A DNA stretch of 45,112 bases from Arthrobacter sp. ISL-30 (GCF_018613855.1 NZ_JAGGPK010000038.1:1-45112); one strand, 5' to 3'; shown: positions 17,027 to 27,424, counted from the first letter of the stretch. Made by a program: numbers and translations. The notes: generated by a model not told the origin, from the sequence alone.

Positions 17027-18835
17027 GTGGATACGTCGAGCAACGACTTCGGGCGGACAAACCCGGAGGAACAGGCATCCGCAGGTGGACACAACGTGGA
17101 GGGCAGCGCTGCTGCCCTCCAGCCAATACAGGCCGATGCCGAGCTGAGTGTGGCCGAACGGCAAATCAATATCCTGCGCGACAAACTGCGCCATATCGAC
17201 CGCCAGCTTGCCGCGGCAACCCAGAACAACAACAAGCTCGTTGCCATGCTTGAAACCGCGAAGGCGGAGATTCTGCGGCTCAAAGGCGCGCTGGAACAGG
17301 ACGGCCAGCCGCCCTACAGCTTCGGCACGATCCTGCAGATCAACCCTCGTCGCCAGCCGACGGCGGGAAACTCCGGCCAGGCCGCCACCGAGGAGTCGGT
17401 GGACATCTTCAACGCCGGCCGGAAGATGCGCGTTGGCGTGAGCCCCCTGGTCAACGTCAGCCAGCTGTCGGTCGGCCAGGAAGTCCTTCTAAACGAAGCG
17501 CTGCTAGTGGTGGCCGGCCTTGGATACGAGAGGGCCGGGGAACTCGTTACCTTGAAGGAAATGCTGGGCAACGATCGCGCCCTCGTGGTGGGACGCGCGG
17601 ACGAAGAGCGGGTTATCCGGCTCTCCGGTGCCCTGCAGAAGCAGTCGCTTCGTGTAGGTGACGCCCTTGCCATCGATTCGCGAACCGGTTACGCACTGGA
17701 AAAGGTTCCGCGTGCCGAGGTTGAGAACCTCGTGCTCGAGGAGGTCCCCGACATCACCTACCAGGACATTGGCGGCCTCGGACCGCAGATCGAGCAGATT
17801 CGCGACGCCGTGGAACTTCCGTTCCTGCACCCCGATCTGTACAGGGAACATGGGCTAAAGGCCCCCAAGGGCATCCTCCTGTACGGACCTCCCGGCTGCG
17901 GCAAGACCCTCATTGCCAAAGCAGTTGCAAATTCATTGGCGGCTCGGGCGGCGGAACGCGCCGGAAACGTTGACCTGAAGAGCTACTTCCTGAATATCAA
18001 GGGGCCCGAGCTCCTGGACAAGTACGTTGGCGAAACAGAACGGCATATTCGGCTGATCTTCTCGAGGGCCCGGGAAAAGGCCTCAGATGGAAGCCCCGTG
18101 GTGGTCTTTTTCGACGAGATGGACTCGCTCTTCCGCACCCGCGGCACGGGCGTCTCGTCCGACGTCGAAACCACCATCGTTCCGCAGTTGCTGAGCGAGA
18201 TCGACGGCGTCGAACGGCTGGACAACGTGATCGTGATCGGCGCCTCCAACCGCGAGGACATGATTGATCCTGCCATCCTGCGGCCGGGCCGGCTTGACGT
18301 AAAGGTCAAGATCCAGCGTCCGGACGCCGAGGCCGCGGCGGATATTTTTGGCAAGTACATCACCACGGACCTGCCGTTCCATCCCTCCGACCTCGCCGAA
18401 TACGGAGGCGATGTTCAGGCGACTGTGGATGCCATGATCCAGCGCACGGTGGAGGCCATGTACTCGACTGAGAAGTCCAATGAATATCTCGAAGTCACCT
18501 ACGCGAACGGCGACACCGAGATGCTTTACTTCAAGGACTTTAACTCGGGTGCAGTGGTCCAGAACGTGGTGGACCGGGCCAAGAAGTACGCCATCAAGGA
18601 TCTCCTGTTGACCAACCAAAAGGGCATTCGCATCGACCACCTGCTGCGTGCGGTGGTTGATGAATTCCGTGAGCATGAGGACATGCCAAACACCACCAAC
18701 CCGGACGATTGGGCACGCATCTCCGGCAAGAAGGGCGAACGAATCACTTACATCCGAACCATTGTCCAGGGCAAGGCCGGCCAGGAGCCCGGGAAGTCGA
18801 TTGAAACGACTCCCAACACCGGCCAGTACCTGTGA
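17027..18835 (+). CDS. arc: Proteasome-associated ATPase ARC/Mpa
   Basis: A 602-residue AAA ATPase that binds pupylated proteins and threads them into the 20S proteasome. Residues 40-90 are a coiled coil ([20 protein letters not shown]), which binds Pup. Two OB domains follow. The AAA module has Walker A GPPGCGKT at 287-294 and Walker B FFDEMDS with Asp363 and Glu364. The chain ends in GQYL, the penultimate-tyrosine motif that docks on the proteasome alpha ring. GTG at 17027 follows AGAAAGGGG, about ten bases upstream. The last four bases overlap the start of dop. Confidence 0.97.
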   Translation: MDTSSNDFGRTNPEEQASAGGHNVEGSAAALQPIQADAELSVAERQINILRDKLRHIDRQLAAATQNNNKLVAMLETAKAEILRLKGALEQDGQPPYSFGTILQINPRRQPTAGNSGQAATEESVDIFNAGRKMRVGVSPLVNVSQLSVGQEVLLNEALLVVAGLGYERAGELVTLKEMLGNDRALVVGRADEERVIRLSGALQKQSLRVGDALAIDSRTGYALEKVPRAEVENLVLEEVPDITYQDIGGLGPQIEQIRDAVELPFLHPDLYREHGLKAPKGILLYGPPGCGKTLIAKAVANSLAARAAERAGNVDLKSYFLNIKGPELLDKYVGETERHIRLIFSRAREKASDGSPVVVFFDEMDSLFRTRGTGVSSDVETTIVPQLLSEIDGVERLDNVIVIGASNREDMIDPAILRPGRLDVKVKIQRPDAEAAADIFGKYITTDLPFHPSDLAEYGGDVQATVDAMIQRTVEAMYSTEKSNEYLEVTYANGDTEMLYFKDFNSGAVVQNVVDRAKKYAIKDLLLTNQKGIRIDHLLRAVVDEFREHEDMPNTTNPDDWARISGKKGERITYIRTIVQGKAGQEPGKSIETTPNTGQYL

Positions 18836-20505
18836 CGGCCCGTCCGGACGGCGCCGCTACGGAGGCCCTGCCTGCCGGCGGCGCCATGAGGGTCATGGGA
18901 TCCGAGACGGAATACGGCATCCACGCCCCATCCGCCCCGACGGCCAACGCCACCATGATGTCCGCCCGTATCATCCAGGCCTACGCCCAGGTGACTCGGC
19001 AGAGGGCTGCCGGGGGAGCCGAGACGCGGTGGGACTACACGGATGAGGAGCCGCTGCACGATGCCCGCGGGTGGACCTTGGAACGCAGTGCCGCCGATCC
19101 CAGCCAACTGACGGACCAGCCCCCGGTCCTGGATGCGGAAGCCGTCGCGCTTGCCTACGGTCGCCAGGAACTTGAGGCCGACGGTGCCGATGAGACCGGC
19201 ACGCTCCTGATGAACATGGTCCTCGGCAACGGTGCGAGGCTCTACGTCGACCACGCCCACCCCGAGTACTCCAGCCCGGAAGTGACCAACCCGCGGGACG
19301 CGGTGATTTGGGACGCGGCCGGAGACCTCGTAGCCCTGGCAACGGTGAGGAAGGTAGCGGCGGACCGTGACCTGCCGCCCATCAACCTCTACAAAAACAA
19401 CACAGACAACAAATCCGTCTCCTACGGTTCCCACGAGAACTACCTCATGCCCCGCTCAGTGCCGTTCGGCGACATTATTCGGGGCCTGACACCGTTTTTC
19501 GTCACCCGCCAGGTGATTTGTGGCGCCGGGCGGGTTGGCCTTGGCCAGGACAGCTCCCAGCATGGCTACCAGATCAGCCAGCGGGCAGACTTTTTTGAAG
19601 CGGAAGTGGGACTCGAGACCACCATCCGACGCCCAATCATTAACACCCGCGACGAGCCGCACGCGACGGCGGACAAATACCGCCGGCTTCACGTCATCAT
19701 CGGCGATGCCAACCTCAGCCAGGCATCGAACTTCCTGAAGTTCGGCACGACGGCGACGGTGCTCAGCCTGATAGAGGCCGGGCAGGCACCCCACATTGAG
19801 ATCCATGAACCGGTGGCGGCACTCCAATCCGTCAGCCATGACATCTCGCTGACATCAACCATTCGGCTGCTCGACGGGCGGCGGGTGTCGGCCCTGGACA
19901 TCCAGTGGATGTACTACGAGGCGGCCGCCAAGCTGGCGCAGGAGTCCGGCGTCGCAGATTCCATCAGCGGCGACGGCCACACCCACACTGTCCTGGAGCG
20001 CTGGGAAGCGACTCTGTCCATGTTGGGCAGCGACCTGAACTCGGCCGCCTCCTCTGTGGAGTGGCTGGCAAAACTGTCCCTCCTTGACGGCTACCGGCAG
20101 CGGGACGGCCTCGGCTGGGGAGACGCCCGCCTCGGACTTGTGGATCTCCAGTGGGCAGACATCAGGCCGGAAAAGGGACTGTATTATCGTCTTCTCGCCC
20201 GCGGCCGTATGGACCGTATCGTCGACGACGCCCAGATCGCGCGGGCTGTCACCGAACCGCCAAGGGACACTCGGGCGTTCTTCCGCGGACGCTGCGTCAC
20301 CAACTTCGGCAAGGACGTCGTCGGTGCCAGCTGGGATTCCGTAATTTTCGACGTTCCCGGCATTGGCAAGCTCCAGCGAGTCCCTACCCGCGAACCCTTG
20401 CGCGGCACCGAGGAACTGACCGGCCCACTGTTTGCGCGGCACCGCGATGCGGGATCCTTCCTCGCCGAATTGCTGGGCCTTAAGAGCCCTCCGCCTCCGG
20501 CGTAA
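18832..20505 (+). CDS. dop: Deamidase of Pup, Dop
   Basis: A 557-residue glutamine-synthetase-like enzyme that converts the C-terminal Gln of Pup to Glu and also removes Pup from substrates. GSETEYGI at 23-30 is the ATP-site start of the family. [14 protein letters not shown] carries the conserved Asp140 that is proposed as nucleophile or base. A Dop-type insert ([12 protein letters not shown], 64-75) is present, which PafA lacks. The GTG at 18832 overlaps the arc stop by four bases (GTGA), suggesting coupling, but an ATG at 18886 or 18895 would match the usual shorter N-terminus equally well. It is followed by pup after 81 bp. Confidence 0.95.
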   Translation: MTARPDGAATEALPAGGAMRVMGSETEYGIHAPSAPTANATMMSARIIQAYAQVTRQRAAGGAETRWDYTDEEPLHDARGWTLERSAADPSQLTDQPPVLDAEAVALAYGRQELEADGADETGTLLMNMVLGNGARLYVDHAHPEYSSPEVTNPRDAVIWDAAGDLVALATVRKVAADRDLPPINLYKNNTDNKSVSYGSHENYLMPRSVPFGDIIRGLTPFFVTRQVICGAGRVGLGQDSSQHGYQISQRADFFEAEVGLETTIRRPIINTRDEPHATADKYRRLHVIIGDANLSQASNFLKFGTTATVLSLIEAGQAPHIEIHEPVAALQSVSHDISLTSTIRLLDGRRVSALDIQWMYYEAAAKLAQESGVADSISGDGHTHTVLERWEATLSMLGSDLNSAASSVEWLAKLSLLDGYRQRDGLGWGDARLGLVDLQWADIRPEKGLYYRLLARGRMDRIVDDAQIARAVTEPPRDTRAFFRGRCVTNFGKDVVGASWDSVIFDVPGIGKLQRVPTREPLRGTEELTGPLFARHRDAGSFLAELLGLKSPPPPA

Positions 20506-20551
20506 ACCATCCCGCAGCGGCCCGCCGCGTGGCAATATGGGCATACAGGAA

Positions 20552-20568
20552 GTCCCCACTTTGGGGAC
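20552..20568 (+). other. Hairpin in the pup leader
   Basis: GTCCCCA (20552-20558) and TGGGGAC (20562-20568) pair around a three-base loop. The stem ends seven bases ahead of the pup ribosome site AAGGAGAAGGA (20575-20585). It could shield or stabilise the start of the pup message. Confidence 0.45.
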
Positions 20569-20586
20569 GGACAGAAGGAGAAGGAA

Positions 20587-20784
20587 ATGGCAGGCCAGGA
20601 GCAACAGCAACCCCAGGCACGCGAGGTCGACGAAGACGTCCCCGAGGCCCCTCCCGCCGCACCCGAGGCGCAGGCCTCAGCGGCAACGCAGGGCGTCGAT
20701 GACCTCCTCGATGAAATCGACGGAGTCCTGGAGTCCAACGCCGAGGAATTCGTTCGCGCTTTCGTCCAGAAAGGCGGCCAATAG
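20587..20784 (+). CDS. pup: Prokaryotic ubiquitin-like protein Pup
   Basis: A 65-residue intrinsically disordered tag. The acidic Pup core runs from [18 protein letters not shown] into the C-terminal FVQKGGQ. The last residue is Gln, so Dop must deamidate it to Glu before PafA can link it to a lysine of the target. The N-terminal half is a polar linker ([14 protein letters not shown]), the part that the ATPase pulls in first. AAGGAGAAGGA just before the ATG is a very strong ribosome site, as expected for an abundant tag. It is flanked by dop and prcB. Confidence 0.98.
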   Translation: MAGQEQQQPQAREVDEDVPEAPPAAPEAQASAATQGVDDLLDEIDGVLESNAEEFVRAFVQKGGQ

Positions 20785-20863
20785 CCTCAGTCGCAATACC
20801 GGTTGTACCGCCCGGTCCACCACCGATCCCGGGCTTCGGAATCAGCGTCGAAGGAGTGCAGCA

Positions 20864-21673
20864 GTGCAGCAACCCACAGCAAGCCACGTAGCGGCCCAGG
20901 CAACGTCTTCGTTCACGGAGCACCTGCAGCGCGAAAGGCCCGAACTCCTTCCGTACAACCGCACTCTGCCTGCCGGAAATATCCCGCCGCACCCGCACGC
21001 CACTACCATCGTCGCCCTGAGCTACGCAGGTGGCATCCTGATGGCGGGTGACCGGCGGGCAACCATGGGAAATGTCATTGCCAGCCGCCACATCGAAAAG
21101 GTGTTTCCGGCCGACCAGTATTCCGTCCTGGGAATCGCAGGGACGGCCGGCATCGCCATCGACATCACCCGGCTCTTCCAGGTTGAGCTTGAGCACTACG
21201 AAAAGATTGAAGGAACCCTGCTCAGCCTCGACGGCAAGGCCAACAGGCTCGGTGCCATGATCCGCAGCAACCTGCCCATGGCCCTCCAAGGGCTGGCCGT
21301 CATCCCGCTGTTTGCAGGGTTCGATACCGTGGCCGGGGTTGGCCGCCTCTTTTCCTATGACGTCACGGGCGGCCGCTATGAGGAGCGGGAGCACCATTCC
21401 GTCGGCTCCGGTTCCGTGTTCGCCCGTGGGGCCCTCAAGAAGCTGTGGCGCCCAAACCTGCCCGAACAGGAGGCCGTCGCCATCGCCGTCGAGTCCCTCT
21501 ACGACGCCGCCGACGACGACTCCGCCACAGGCGGGCCGGATCCGGTCCGACAATTGTGGCCGGTGGTGTATACCGTGAACAGGTCCGGTGCACGCCGCGT
21601 CCCGGAGCGGGAGCTTGCAGCCATAGCGGGAAACATCGTCGAATCGAGGGCAATCGCCGGACGGGAGGCCTGA
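20864..21673 (+). CDS. prcB: Proteasome beta subunit PrcB
   Basis: A 269-residue precursor of the catalytic 20S subunit. It starts at a GTG at 20864 with AAGGAG at 20851-20856; the open frame runs back through pup and is not used. A 46-residue propeptide ends HPHA and the mature chain would begin [11 protein letters not shown] with catalytic Thr47. Asp and Lys of the active site follow in [14 protein letters not shown] and SRHIEKVFP. Known actinobacterial precursors often have Gly before the Thr; here it is Ala. One base separates its stop from prcA. Confidence 0.96.
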   Translation: MQQPTASHVAAQATSSFTEHLQRERPELLPYNRTLPAGNIPPHPHATTIVALSYAGGILMAGDRRATMGNVIASRHIEKVFPADQYSVLGIAGTAGIAIDITRLFQVELEHYEKIEGTLLSLDGKANRLGAMIRSNLPMALQGLAVIPLFAGFDTVAGVGRLFSYDVTGGRYEEREHHSVGSGSVFARGALKKLWRPNLPEQEAVAIAVESLYDAADDDSATGGPDPVRQLWPVVYTVNRSGARRVPERELAAIAGNIVESRAIAGREA

Positions 21674-21674
21674 T

Positions 21675-22382
21675 ATGGCGCAACAGTTCTATGTCTCGCC
21701 CGAGCAACTGATGAAAGACCGTGCGGATTTCGCACGGAAGGGTATTGCGCGGGGTCGCTCAGTGGTAGTGATCAGTTGCGCTGACGGTATTGCCCTCGTC
21801 GCCGAAAACCCCTCGCCTTCGCTGCACAAGATCGGCGAGATCTACGACAAGATCGCCTTCGCAGCCGTGGGCAAATATAACGAATTCGAAAGCCTCAGGC
21901 AGGCGGGGGTGCGGTATGCCGATATTCGGGGCTACAGCTACGATCGCGAGGACGTTACGGCCCGCGGACTTGCCAGCGTCTACGCGCAAAGCCTCGGCGC
22001 CGTCTTCACCGCTGAGCAGAAACCGTTTGAAGTAGAACTTGCGGTTTCCGAAGTTGGACGGACGCAGGAAGAGGACCACCTCTATCGACTGACCTTTGAC
22101 GGTTCCATCGCCGACGAGAACGGCTTTGTGGCAATGGGCGGCCAGGCCGAGCAGGTGGCTGAGGCCGTAGCGGGAGGCTGGGCCGCGGAGCTGGGCTTCC
22201 GTGACGCCCTCCGCCTGGCCCTGCGCGCACTCGCTACCGACAAGGAAGTCGACACTTTGCCGCCCACCGCCGTCGAAGCTGCCGTCCTGGACCGGGATTC
22301 CGAAAGCAACCGGGGTTCACGCCGCGCGTTCCGGCGGCTCACCGCCGACGAGTTTTCGCAATTGCTGGCAGGGGAGGCCTGA
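21675..22382 (+). CDS. prcA: Proteasome alpha subunit PrcA
   Basis: A 235-residue subunit of the outer rings of the 20S particle. The N-terminal gating segment [23 protein letters not shown] is typical, followed by [22 protein letters not shown]. It has no catalytic Thr. The rings made by this chain admit substrate and bind the QYL tail of the ATPase. The ATG lies one base after the prcB stop, and pafA starts one base after this gene, so prcB-prcA-pafA is one operon. Confidence 0.96.
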   Translation: MAQQFYVSPEQLMKDRADFARKGIARGRSVVVISCADGIALVAENPSPSLHKIGEIYDKIAFAAVGKYNEFESLRQAGVRYADIRGYSYDREDVTARGLASVYAQSLGAVFTAEQKPFEVELAVSEVGRTQEEDHLYRLTFDGSIADENGFVAMGGQAEQVAEAVAGGWAAELGFRDALRLALRALATDKEVDTLPPTAVEAAVLDRDSESNRGSRRAFRRLTADEFSQLLAGEA

Positions 22383-22383
22383 A

Positions 22384-23748
22384 ATGGACAAAAGAATTTT
22401 CGGCATCGAGACGGAGTTCGGGATTTCGTACTCCAGCCCCGACTCGCGGCCCCTTGCACCGGAGGAAGTGGCGCGATACCTGTTCCGCAAGGTTGTCAGT
22501 TGGGGGCGGTCCTCCAATGTGTTCCTCACTAACGGCTCCCGGCTCTACCTTGACGTCGGGTCGCACCCGGAATACGCCACCGCGGAATGCGACGACCTCG
22601 CCCAGCTCATTGCCCATGACCGTGCCGGGGAGCTCATTCTGGACGACCTCGTGGACGAGGCGCAGGCACGGTTGGCGGCCGAAGGCTTCAATGGCACCGT
22701 CTACCTGTTCAAGAACAATACGGACTCCGCGGGCAACTCGTACGGCAGTCATGAGAATTACCTCATTCCACGTCGAGGAGAATTCTCCAGGCTCGCTGAA
22801 ATCCTGATTCCGTTCCTGGTCACCCGGCAATTGATCGCGGGCGCGGGAAAGATCCTGAAGACTCCCCATGGGGCAACTTTCGCTTTCTCGCAGCGCGCAG
22901 ACCACATTTGGGAAGGCGTGTCCTCGGCCACCACGCGCTCCCGGCCCATCATCAACACACGTGATGAGCCGCATGCCGATGCCGAATTCTTCCGTCGACT
23001 CCACGTCATCGTCGGCGACTCCAACATGTCTGAAACCACCGCACTGCTCAAAGTCGGCACGGTGGACCTTATCCTTCGGATGATCGAGGCGGGTGTCATC
23101 ATGCGGGACATGCGTATGGAGAACCCCATCCGCAGCATCCGTGAGATCTCCCACGACCTCACCGGCCGGGCGCTGGTGCGCCTTGCCAATGGGCGGCAGC
23201 TCACGGCGCTGGAGATCCAGCGGGAGTACTACGGCAAGGTCATCGAGTTCATTGCCGCAAACGGTGCCCACAATCCACATGTACCGCTCATCCTTGATCT
23301 CTGGGGCAGGACCCTGGACGCGATCGAAAGCGGCGATACGAGCCGCATCGAAACCGAGATCGACTGGGCCATCAAGAAAAAACTGATGGATGGCTACCGG
23401 AAACGGCACAATATTGGCCTGGATTCGGCGCGGATCGCCCAACTGGACTTGACCTACCATGACATTTCCCGCCAACGCGGACTGTTCTTCCTTCTCCAGT
23501 CCCGCGGAGTTGTTCGCCGCGTCGTGACCGAGACGGAGGTCAAGGATGCCGTAGACGCCCCGCCCCAGACCACTCGGGCTAAGCTCCGGGGCGACTTCGT
23601 CCGCAGGGCCCAGGAACTTGGGCGGGATTACACGGTGGACTGGGTACATCTGAAGCTGAACGATCGCGCACACCAGACAATCCTGTGCAAGGATCCCTTC
23701 CGCAGTGTTGATGAGCGCGTGGATGCCCTCCTGGAATCAATGAGCTGA
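22384..23748 (+). CDS. pafA: Pup ligase PafA
   Basis: A 454-residue ligase that phosphorylates the C-terminal Glu of Pup and joins it to a target lysine. GIETEFGI (7-14) starts the nucleotide site, and [17 protein letters not shown] holds Asp57, the residue proposed as catalytic base. [17 protein letters not shown] and the [13 protein letters not shown] segment are shared with Dop and glutamine synthetase. The C-terminal 80 residues form the small Pup-binding domain. The start at 22384 follows the prcA stop by one base; the frame extends upstream inside prcA but that part is not used. GGCAGGGGAGG upstream is the ribosome site. Confidence 0.96.
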   Translation: MDKRIFGIETEFGISYSSPDSRPLAPEEVARYLFRKVVSWGRSSNVFLTNGSRLYLDVGSHPEYATAECDDLAQLIAHDRAGELILDDLVDEAQARLAAEGFNGTVYLFKNNTDSAGNSYGSHENYLIPRRGEFSRLAEILIPFLVTRQLIAGAGKILKTPHGATFAFSQRADHIWEGVSSATTRSRPIINTRDEPHADAEFFRRLHVIVGDSNMSETTALLKVGTVDLILRMIEAGVIMRDMRMENPIRSIREISHDLTGRALVRLANGRQLTALEIQREYYGKVIEFIAANGAHNPHVPLILDLWGRTLDAIESGDTSRIETEIDWAIKKKLMDGYRKRHNIGLDSARIAQLDLTYHDISRQRGLFFLLQSRGVVRRVVTETEVKDAVDAPPQTTRAKLRGDFVRRAQELGRDYTVDWVHLKLNDRAHQTILCKDPFRSVDERVDALLESMS

Positions 23749-23785
23749 CTCCCAGCTTCGCGGGTTATTCTGGATAAGGCCCTTC

Positions 23786-23816
23786 AAGGCTGCCCAGGCA
23801 TTTAAAGGCTGCCCAG
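23786..23816. repeat. Pair of 12-bp direct repeats ahead of the FKBP gene
   Basis: AAGGCTGCCCAG occurs at 23786-23797 and again at 23805-23816, 19 bp apart. They lie in the 150-bp gap between pafA and the FKBP lipoprotein gene. A repeat close to two helical turns apart could be a regulator site or a chance duplication. Confidence 0.6.
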
Positions 23817-23898
23817 TATTGCCGAACGCCGGCAAGCGCACAAACAGTGCACTGCCGGCTGATGCCATGACCCCCCTGCCCCGACGAAAGTTCATTTT

Positions 23899-24834
23899 GT
23901 GCGCCGACTTCTAGCCATCCTCATTCCGGGTCTGCTCCTGCTTACTGCATGTGGCGGCAGCCCGGCGGCCCCGGAGCCCACCAGCCAGTCAGCCGGAGAC
24001 GTCTCCAAGCTCGATTCCCTGAAGCTGTCCGACAACGGGGAGAAAAAGGCGCCCGGCGTCGAGTTCTCGAAGCCCCTGGAAGTGTCTGAGCCTACCGTCA
24101 AGGTTGTCACCGAAGGCACTGGAGATCGGGTAAAGGCCAACCAGATCGCCGAATTCTCCTACGTCGCGGTCGACGGCAAGGAGGGCAAGACCCTCGAGGA
24201 CACCTTTGCCGGTGACGCGGAACCAGTTGAGCTTAACGATGAGCTCAAGCAAGGCAGCCCCCTGATCTACAACGCCTTCGTTGGTGCCAAGCTGGGCTCC
24301 AGCCTTGCCCTTGCTGTCCCCGGAAGCGCACCCCAGGCGGGCGCCGAAGCGGGACCCACGCAGCTGATCATTATCAAGCTCCTCTCCGCCAAGGACGCCC
24401 CGAAGGTGCTCGAGAAGCCGGAAGGTGAGGATGTTACTCCTCCTGCTGGCCTTCCTGGCGTGAAGGTCAACGACAAGGGCATTCCGGAGATTTCGGTGGA
24501 CGGCGTTGCAGCTCCCACAGAGCTGATCGCGCAGGACCTGATCAAGGGCAGCGGCCCCGAGGTGAAGGAATCCGATACCCTTACGGTCAACTATGTGGGT
24601 GTAAACCTGGTGGGGGGAGAAAAGTTCGACTCCAGCTACGACCGTGGCAAAACTGCAACCTTCGCACTTACCGGTGTGATCAAGGGCTGGACGCAGGGAC
24701 TGACAGGCAAAACCGTTGGTTCACGCGTGCTCCTGGTCATCCCGAAGGACCTTGCCTACGGCGACGCCGGTCAAGGCACGGCCAAGGGCGACCTCGTATT
24801 CGTTGTGGATATCCTGGGCGCGCGGCAGGCCTGA
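23899..24834 (+). CDS. FKBP-type peptidyl-prolyl isomerase lipoprotein
   Basis: A 311-residue exported protein. The lipobox LTAC places the lipid on Cys18. It contains two FKBP-like domains. The first (about 60-165) is degenerate and lacks most active-site aromatics. The second (about 205-311) is intact: VNYVGVNLVGGEKFDSSYDRG, then IKGWTQGLTGKTVGSRVLLVIP and AYGDAGQG. It would catalyse proline isomerisation or act as a chaperone outside the membrane. The start is GTG, with only a weak purine stretch ahead. It and the next gene form a pair of isomerases between pafA and pafBC, an arrangement also seen in other actinobacteria. Confidence 0.92.
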   Translation: MRRLLAILIPGLLLLTACGGSPAAPEPTSQSAGDVSKLDSLKLSDNGEKKAPGVEFSKPLEVSEPTVKVVTEGTGDRVKANQIAEFSYVAVDGKEGKTLEDTFAGDAEPVELNDELKQGSPLIYNAFVGAKLGSSLALAVPGSAPQAGAEAGPTQLIIIKLLSAKDAPKVLEKPEGEDVTPPAGLPGVKVNDKGIPEISVDGVAAPTELIAQDLIKGSGPEVKESDTLTVNYVGVNLVGGEKFDSSYDRGKTATFALTGVIKGWTQGLTGKTVGSRVLLVIPKDLAYGDAGQGTAKGDLVFVVDILGARQA

Positions 24835-24912
24835 CAGCCTTTAGGCACCTGACACCAAGCCCGTTCCTTCGGCCTCCAATCGTCATTCCTTCCAACCAAC
24901 AAAGGAGAACTT

Positions 24913-25308
24913 ATGTCATTTGGTCAGCGTGATTACGACCGTCAGAAGCCCGAGATCGACTTCCCGGAAGGCGATGTTCCCACCGAGCTCGTCATCAAGG
25001 ACATCATCGTAGGCGACGGCGCCGAAGCTAAAGCCGGTGACACGGTGTCCACCCACTACGTGGGCGTCGCCTGGTCCACCGGGGAAGAATTCGATGCTTC
25101 ATGGGGTCGGGGCGCGCCCCTGGACTTCCGCGTGGGCGTCGGCCAGGTCATCCAGGGCTGGGACCAGGGCCTGCTGGGCATGAAGGTGGGCGGTCGTCGC
25201 CGCCTGGAGATCCCTTCCGAACTGGCCTACGGCTCCCGCGGTGCCGGCGGCGCCATCGGCCCGAACGAGGCACTCATCTTCGTCGTGGACCTTGTGGCTG
25301 TCCGCTAG
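24913..25308 (+). CDS. Cytosolic FKBP-type peptidyl-prolyl isomerase
   Basis: A 131-residue single-domain FKBP. Active-site segments are VSTHYVGVAWSTGEEFDASWGRG, FRVGVGQVIQGWDQGLLGMKVGGRR and AYGSRGAGGAIGPNEALIF, all intact. There is no signal, so it acts in the cytosol as a proline isomerase. AAAGGAG sits seven bases before the ATG. A strong terminator follows, so this is the end of its transcript. Confidence 0.95.
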   Translation: MSFGQRDYDRQKPEIDFPEGDVPTELVIKDIIVGDGAEAKAGDTVSTHYVGVAWSTGEEFDASWGRGAPLDFRVGVGQVIQGWDQGLLGMKVGGRRRLEIPSELAYGSRGAGGAIGPNEALIFVVDLVAVR

Positions 25309-25320
25309 CCTTCTGAAGAA

Positions 25321-25374
25321 AAGGCGGGTCAGTCGTCCGGCATCGTCCGGCAGCTGACCCGCCTTCCTTCTTTT
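25321..25374 (+). terminator. Terminator after the FKBP gene
   Basis: Arms AAGGCGGGTCAG (25321-25332) and CTGACCCGCCTT (25354-25365) are perfect complements around a 21-nt loop and are followed by CCTTCTTTT. It separates the FKBP transcript from pafBC. Confidence 0.9.
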
Positions 25375-25388
25375 GCGGCAGACTTTAG

Positions 25389-25394
25389 TAACGT
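25389..25394 (+). promoter_or_regulatory. -10 element TAACGT, pafBC
   Basis: TAACGT ends seven bases before the GTG at 25402. It lies just after the terminator above, so pafBC has its own leaderless promoter. Confidence 0.55.
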
Positions 25395-25401
25395 TGCAAT
25401 C

Positions 25402-27399
25402 GTGTCCGCATCACGTACCGAACGCCTGCTGAACCTTCTCATCGCCCTGCTCAATACAAGGTACGGGTTGCCGCGCGCAACGCTCCGGGAGAAGGTCTAC
25501 CACGACTCGGGAGAAACCGACGCAGCGTTCCTCCGGATGTTCGAACGTGACAAGGCCGATCTTCGACAGTTCGGTTTCGAAATTGAAACGGTCACGGACA
25601 TGGGGTTCGCTTCGGACGACCCCGCATCAACCCGATACCGCATCGGCAAGGAGTCAAACCGGCTCCCGGACGTTTCACTGACGCCGGCCGAGTGCACCGT
25701 CTTGATGCTTGCGGCGCAGTTGTGGGAACACGCGGCCCTTGGCTCAGCGGCGACCACCGCGGTCCGGAAGCTCCAGGCGGCGGGTGGCCTGGCCGACGTC
25801 GAACTTCCCGCCGGAGTCCAGCCGCGCATCCGGCCCGCGGGGCAGGCCTTCGATGACCTGCTCTCCGCGATGCATGCCCAACACCCCGTAAGCTTCAGCT
25901 ACCTCGCCGCCAGCACCGGGCGGGAAGAACTGCGTACTGTTGAACCCTGGGGCCTCGGCAGCCGGTTTGGACAGTGGTACCTCGTCGGGTTCGACCGGGC
26001 CAGGGAAGCCAAGCGGTTCTACCGTCTTTCCAGGATCACGTCCGCGGTTAACGTTGACACGAAGTCGAGCTACCAGCGGCCATCTTCCTTCGACATACGC
26101 GCCGAGCTCGACAGCCTCGAAGAGCTGCCCCTCCAGGCTGCCCTCCTGGACGTCGTGCCCGGCCGGCTTCTGGGGCTCCGCAAGCGGGCCGTTCCCGGGA
26201 CGGGCACCGAAAGTCCCTCCCAAGGCCGTGACCAGCTCACTGTCACATACCGGGACGCCGAAGTCCTCGCTGAAGAGCTGGCCTCTTACGGCCCCAATGT
26301 GCGGGTCCAGGCACCCGAGGAGCTCCGGGATGCAGTCATCCGTCGGCTGGAAGGCGCCGCGGAGGCGTGCGCCCGTCCAATGCCGCCCATCCGATTCGCT
26401 GACGCTGCCGCCGCTCCCCGCAGCCGCAAACGCACCTCGGAAGACCAGCTGGCCCGTATGCTCCAGCTGGTGCCGTTCCTCGTGCATCATCAAGGCCTGC
26501 ACATCCAGGAAGTCGCGGACCATTTCGGTGTCAGCACCAGGGAACTCATCAGCGACCTGAAGATCCTCATCTGCTCCGGGCTGCCGGAGGGCTACCCGGA
26601 TGATCTCCTCGATATCCAGTGGGAGGACAACCACGTCTTCATCACCCAGCACCTGGAGCTCAATCGCCCGGTCCGGTTCAGCGTCGAGGAGGCATCCGCG
26701 CTCCTTACGGGCCTGGCAACCCTCAACGGCCTGCCGGGCCTGGACGGGTTGGCTGATCAAGCAGGAGTGAGCCCGCTGGAGTCGGTGACCTTGAAACTTG
26801 CCGGGGCGGCGGGGGAGCAGGGCAGGCTGGCGGGCGCGGTGGCCGGGCCGCCGGTTTCACCCCAGGACTCTGCAGTGTTCGAAACTATCACCGCAGCAAT
26901 CCAGAACGGGCACCAGCTTCGACTCAGGTACTTCTCCCCCCAGCGGGACACCGTGTCTGAGCGGGACGTGGATCCCTTCCGGCTGTATTCCCTTGACAAC
27001 ACCTGGTATTTCGAAGCCTGGTGCCATAGCAAGGCCGGCCTGCGGAATTTCCGGCTGGACCGCGTCGAATCGCTCGCCGAGAATGGCCTGCCCATTACGC
27101 ACGCTGCCCCGGACGCCAGCGCTGTTCCTGTCAAGCTTTTCACGCCCAACGACGACGACGTCACGGTGGTCTTCGAGCTCACGCGCCAGAGCGCGGGGCT
27201 GGCAGATGACTACTACGCCGAGCGCACCTCGCCACTTCCCGACGTCGGCCTGCTGGCTGAAATTCGCTTCGGAAGCGCCGATTGGCTGCCAATGTTCGTC
27301 GCCCAGCACGGTGGCGGCGCCAGGATCGTGGAGCCGGAGGAACTGGCAGCCAAGGCGCTGGAATGGATTTCCGAAGCGCTGGAACAGTACAAGCACTGA
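25402..27399 (+). CDS. pafBC: Fused PafBC, WYL-domain DNA-damage activator
   Basis: A 665-residue fusion of PafB and PafC. Each half has an N-terminal winged helix and a WYL domain. In the first half the helix segment is RLLNLLIALLNTRYGLPR and the WYL core is GQWYLVGFD (Trp192-Tyr193-Leu194). The second half opens near residue 340 with MLQLVPFLVHHQGLHIQEVADHFGVS and its WYL-like core is NTWYFEAWC (Trp535-Tyr536-Phe537). In mycobacteria two separate proteins form a heterodimer that activates recA and other damage genes with sigma A; Arthrobacter is known for the natural fusion. WYL domains are thought to sense single-stranded nucleic acid. It starts with GTG and looks leaderless. Confidence 0.95.
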   Translation: MSASRTERLLNLLIALLNTRYGLPRATLREKVYHDSGETDAAFLRMFERDKADLRQFGFEIETVTDMGFASDDPASTRYRIGKESNRLPDVSLTPAECTVLMLAAQLWEHAALGSAATTAVRKLQAAGGLADVELPAGVQPRIRPAGQAFDDLLSAMHAQHPVSFSYLAASTGREELRTVEPWGLGSRFGQWYLVGFDRAREAKRFYRLSRITSAVNVDTKSSYQRPSSFDIRAELDSLEELPLQAALLDVVPGRLLGLRKRAVPGTGTESPSQGRDQLTVTYRDAEVLAEELASYGPNVRVQAPEELRDAVIRRLEGAAEACARPMPPIRFADAAAAPRSRKRTSEDQLARMLQLVPFLVHHQGLHIQEVADHFGVSTRELISDLKILICSGLPEGYPDDLLDIQWEDNHVFITQHLELNRPVRFSVEEASALLTGLATLNGLPGLDGLADQAGVSPLESVTLKLAGAAGEQGRLAGAVAGPPVSPQDSAVFETITAAIQNGHQLRLRYFSPQRDTVSERDVDPFRLYSLDNTWYFEAWCHSKAGLRNFRLDRVESLAENGLPITHAAPDASAVPVKLFTPNDDDVTVVFELTRQSAGLADDYYAERTSPLPDVGLLAEIRFGSADWLPMFVAQHGGGARIVEPEELAAKALEWISEALEQYKH

Positions 27400-27412
27400 C
27401 CGGAAGGGTGGC

Positions 27413-27418
27413 TAGACT
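27413..27418 (+). promoter_or_regulatory. -10 element TAGACT, small membrane protein
   Basis: TAGACT ends six bases before the ATG at 27425, giving a leaderless start inside the pafBC-tat region. Confidence 0.6.
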
Positions 27419-27424
27419 ACACAA

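Noticed and set aside
20480..21553. 357-residue minus-strand frame over pup and prcB
   Set aside because: It is the antisense of the firmly identified pup and prcB genes and has no recognisable domain.
22339..23673. 444-residue minus-strand frame
   Set aside because: It is fully antisense to pafA and looks like a by-product of high GC content.
25744..26760. 338-residue minus-strand frame
   Set aside because: It is antisense to pafBC and lacks any domain or ribosome site.
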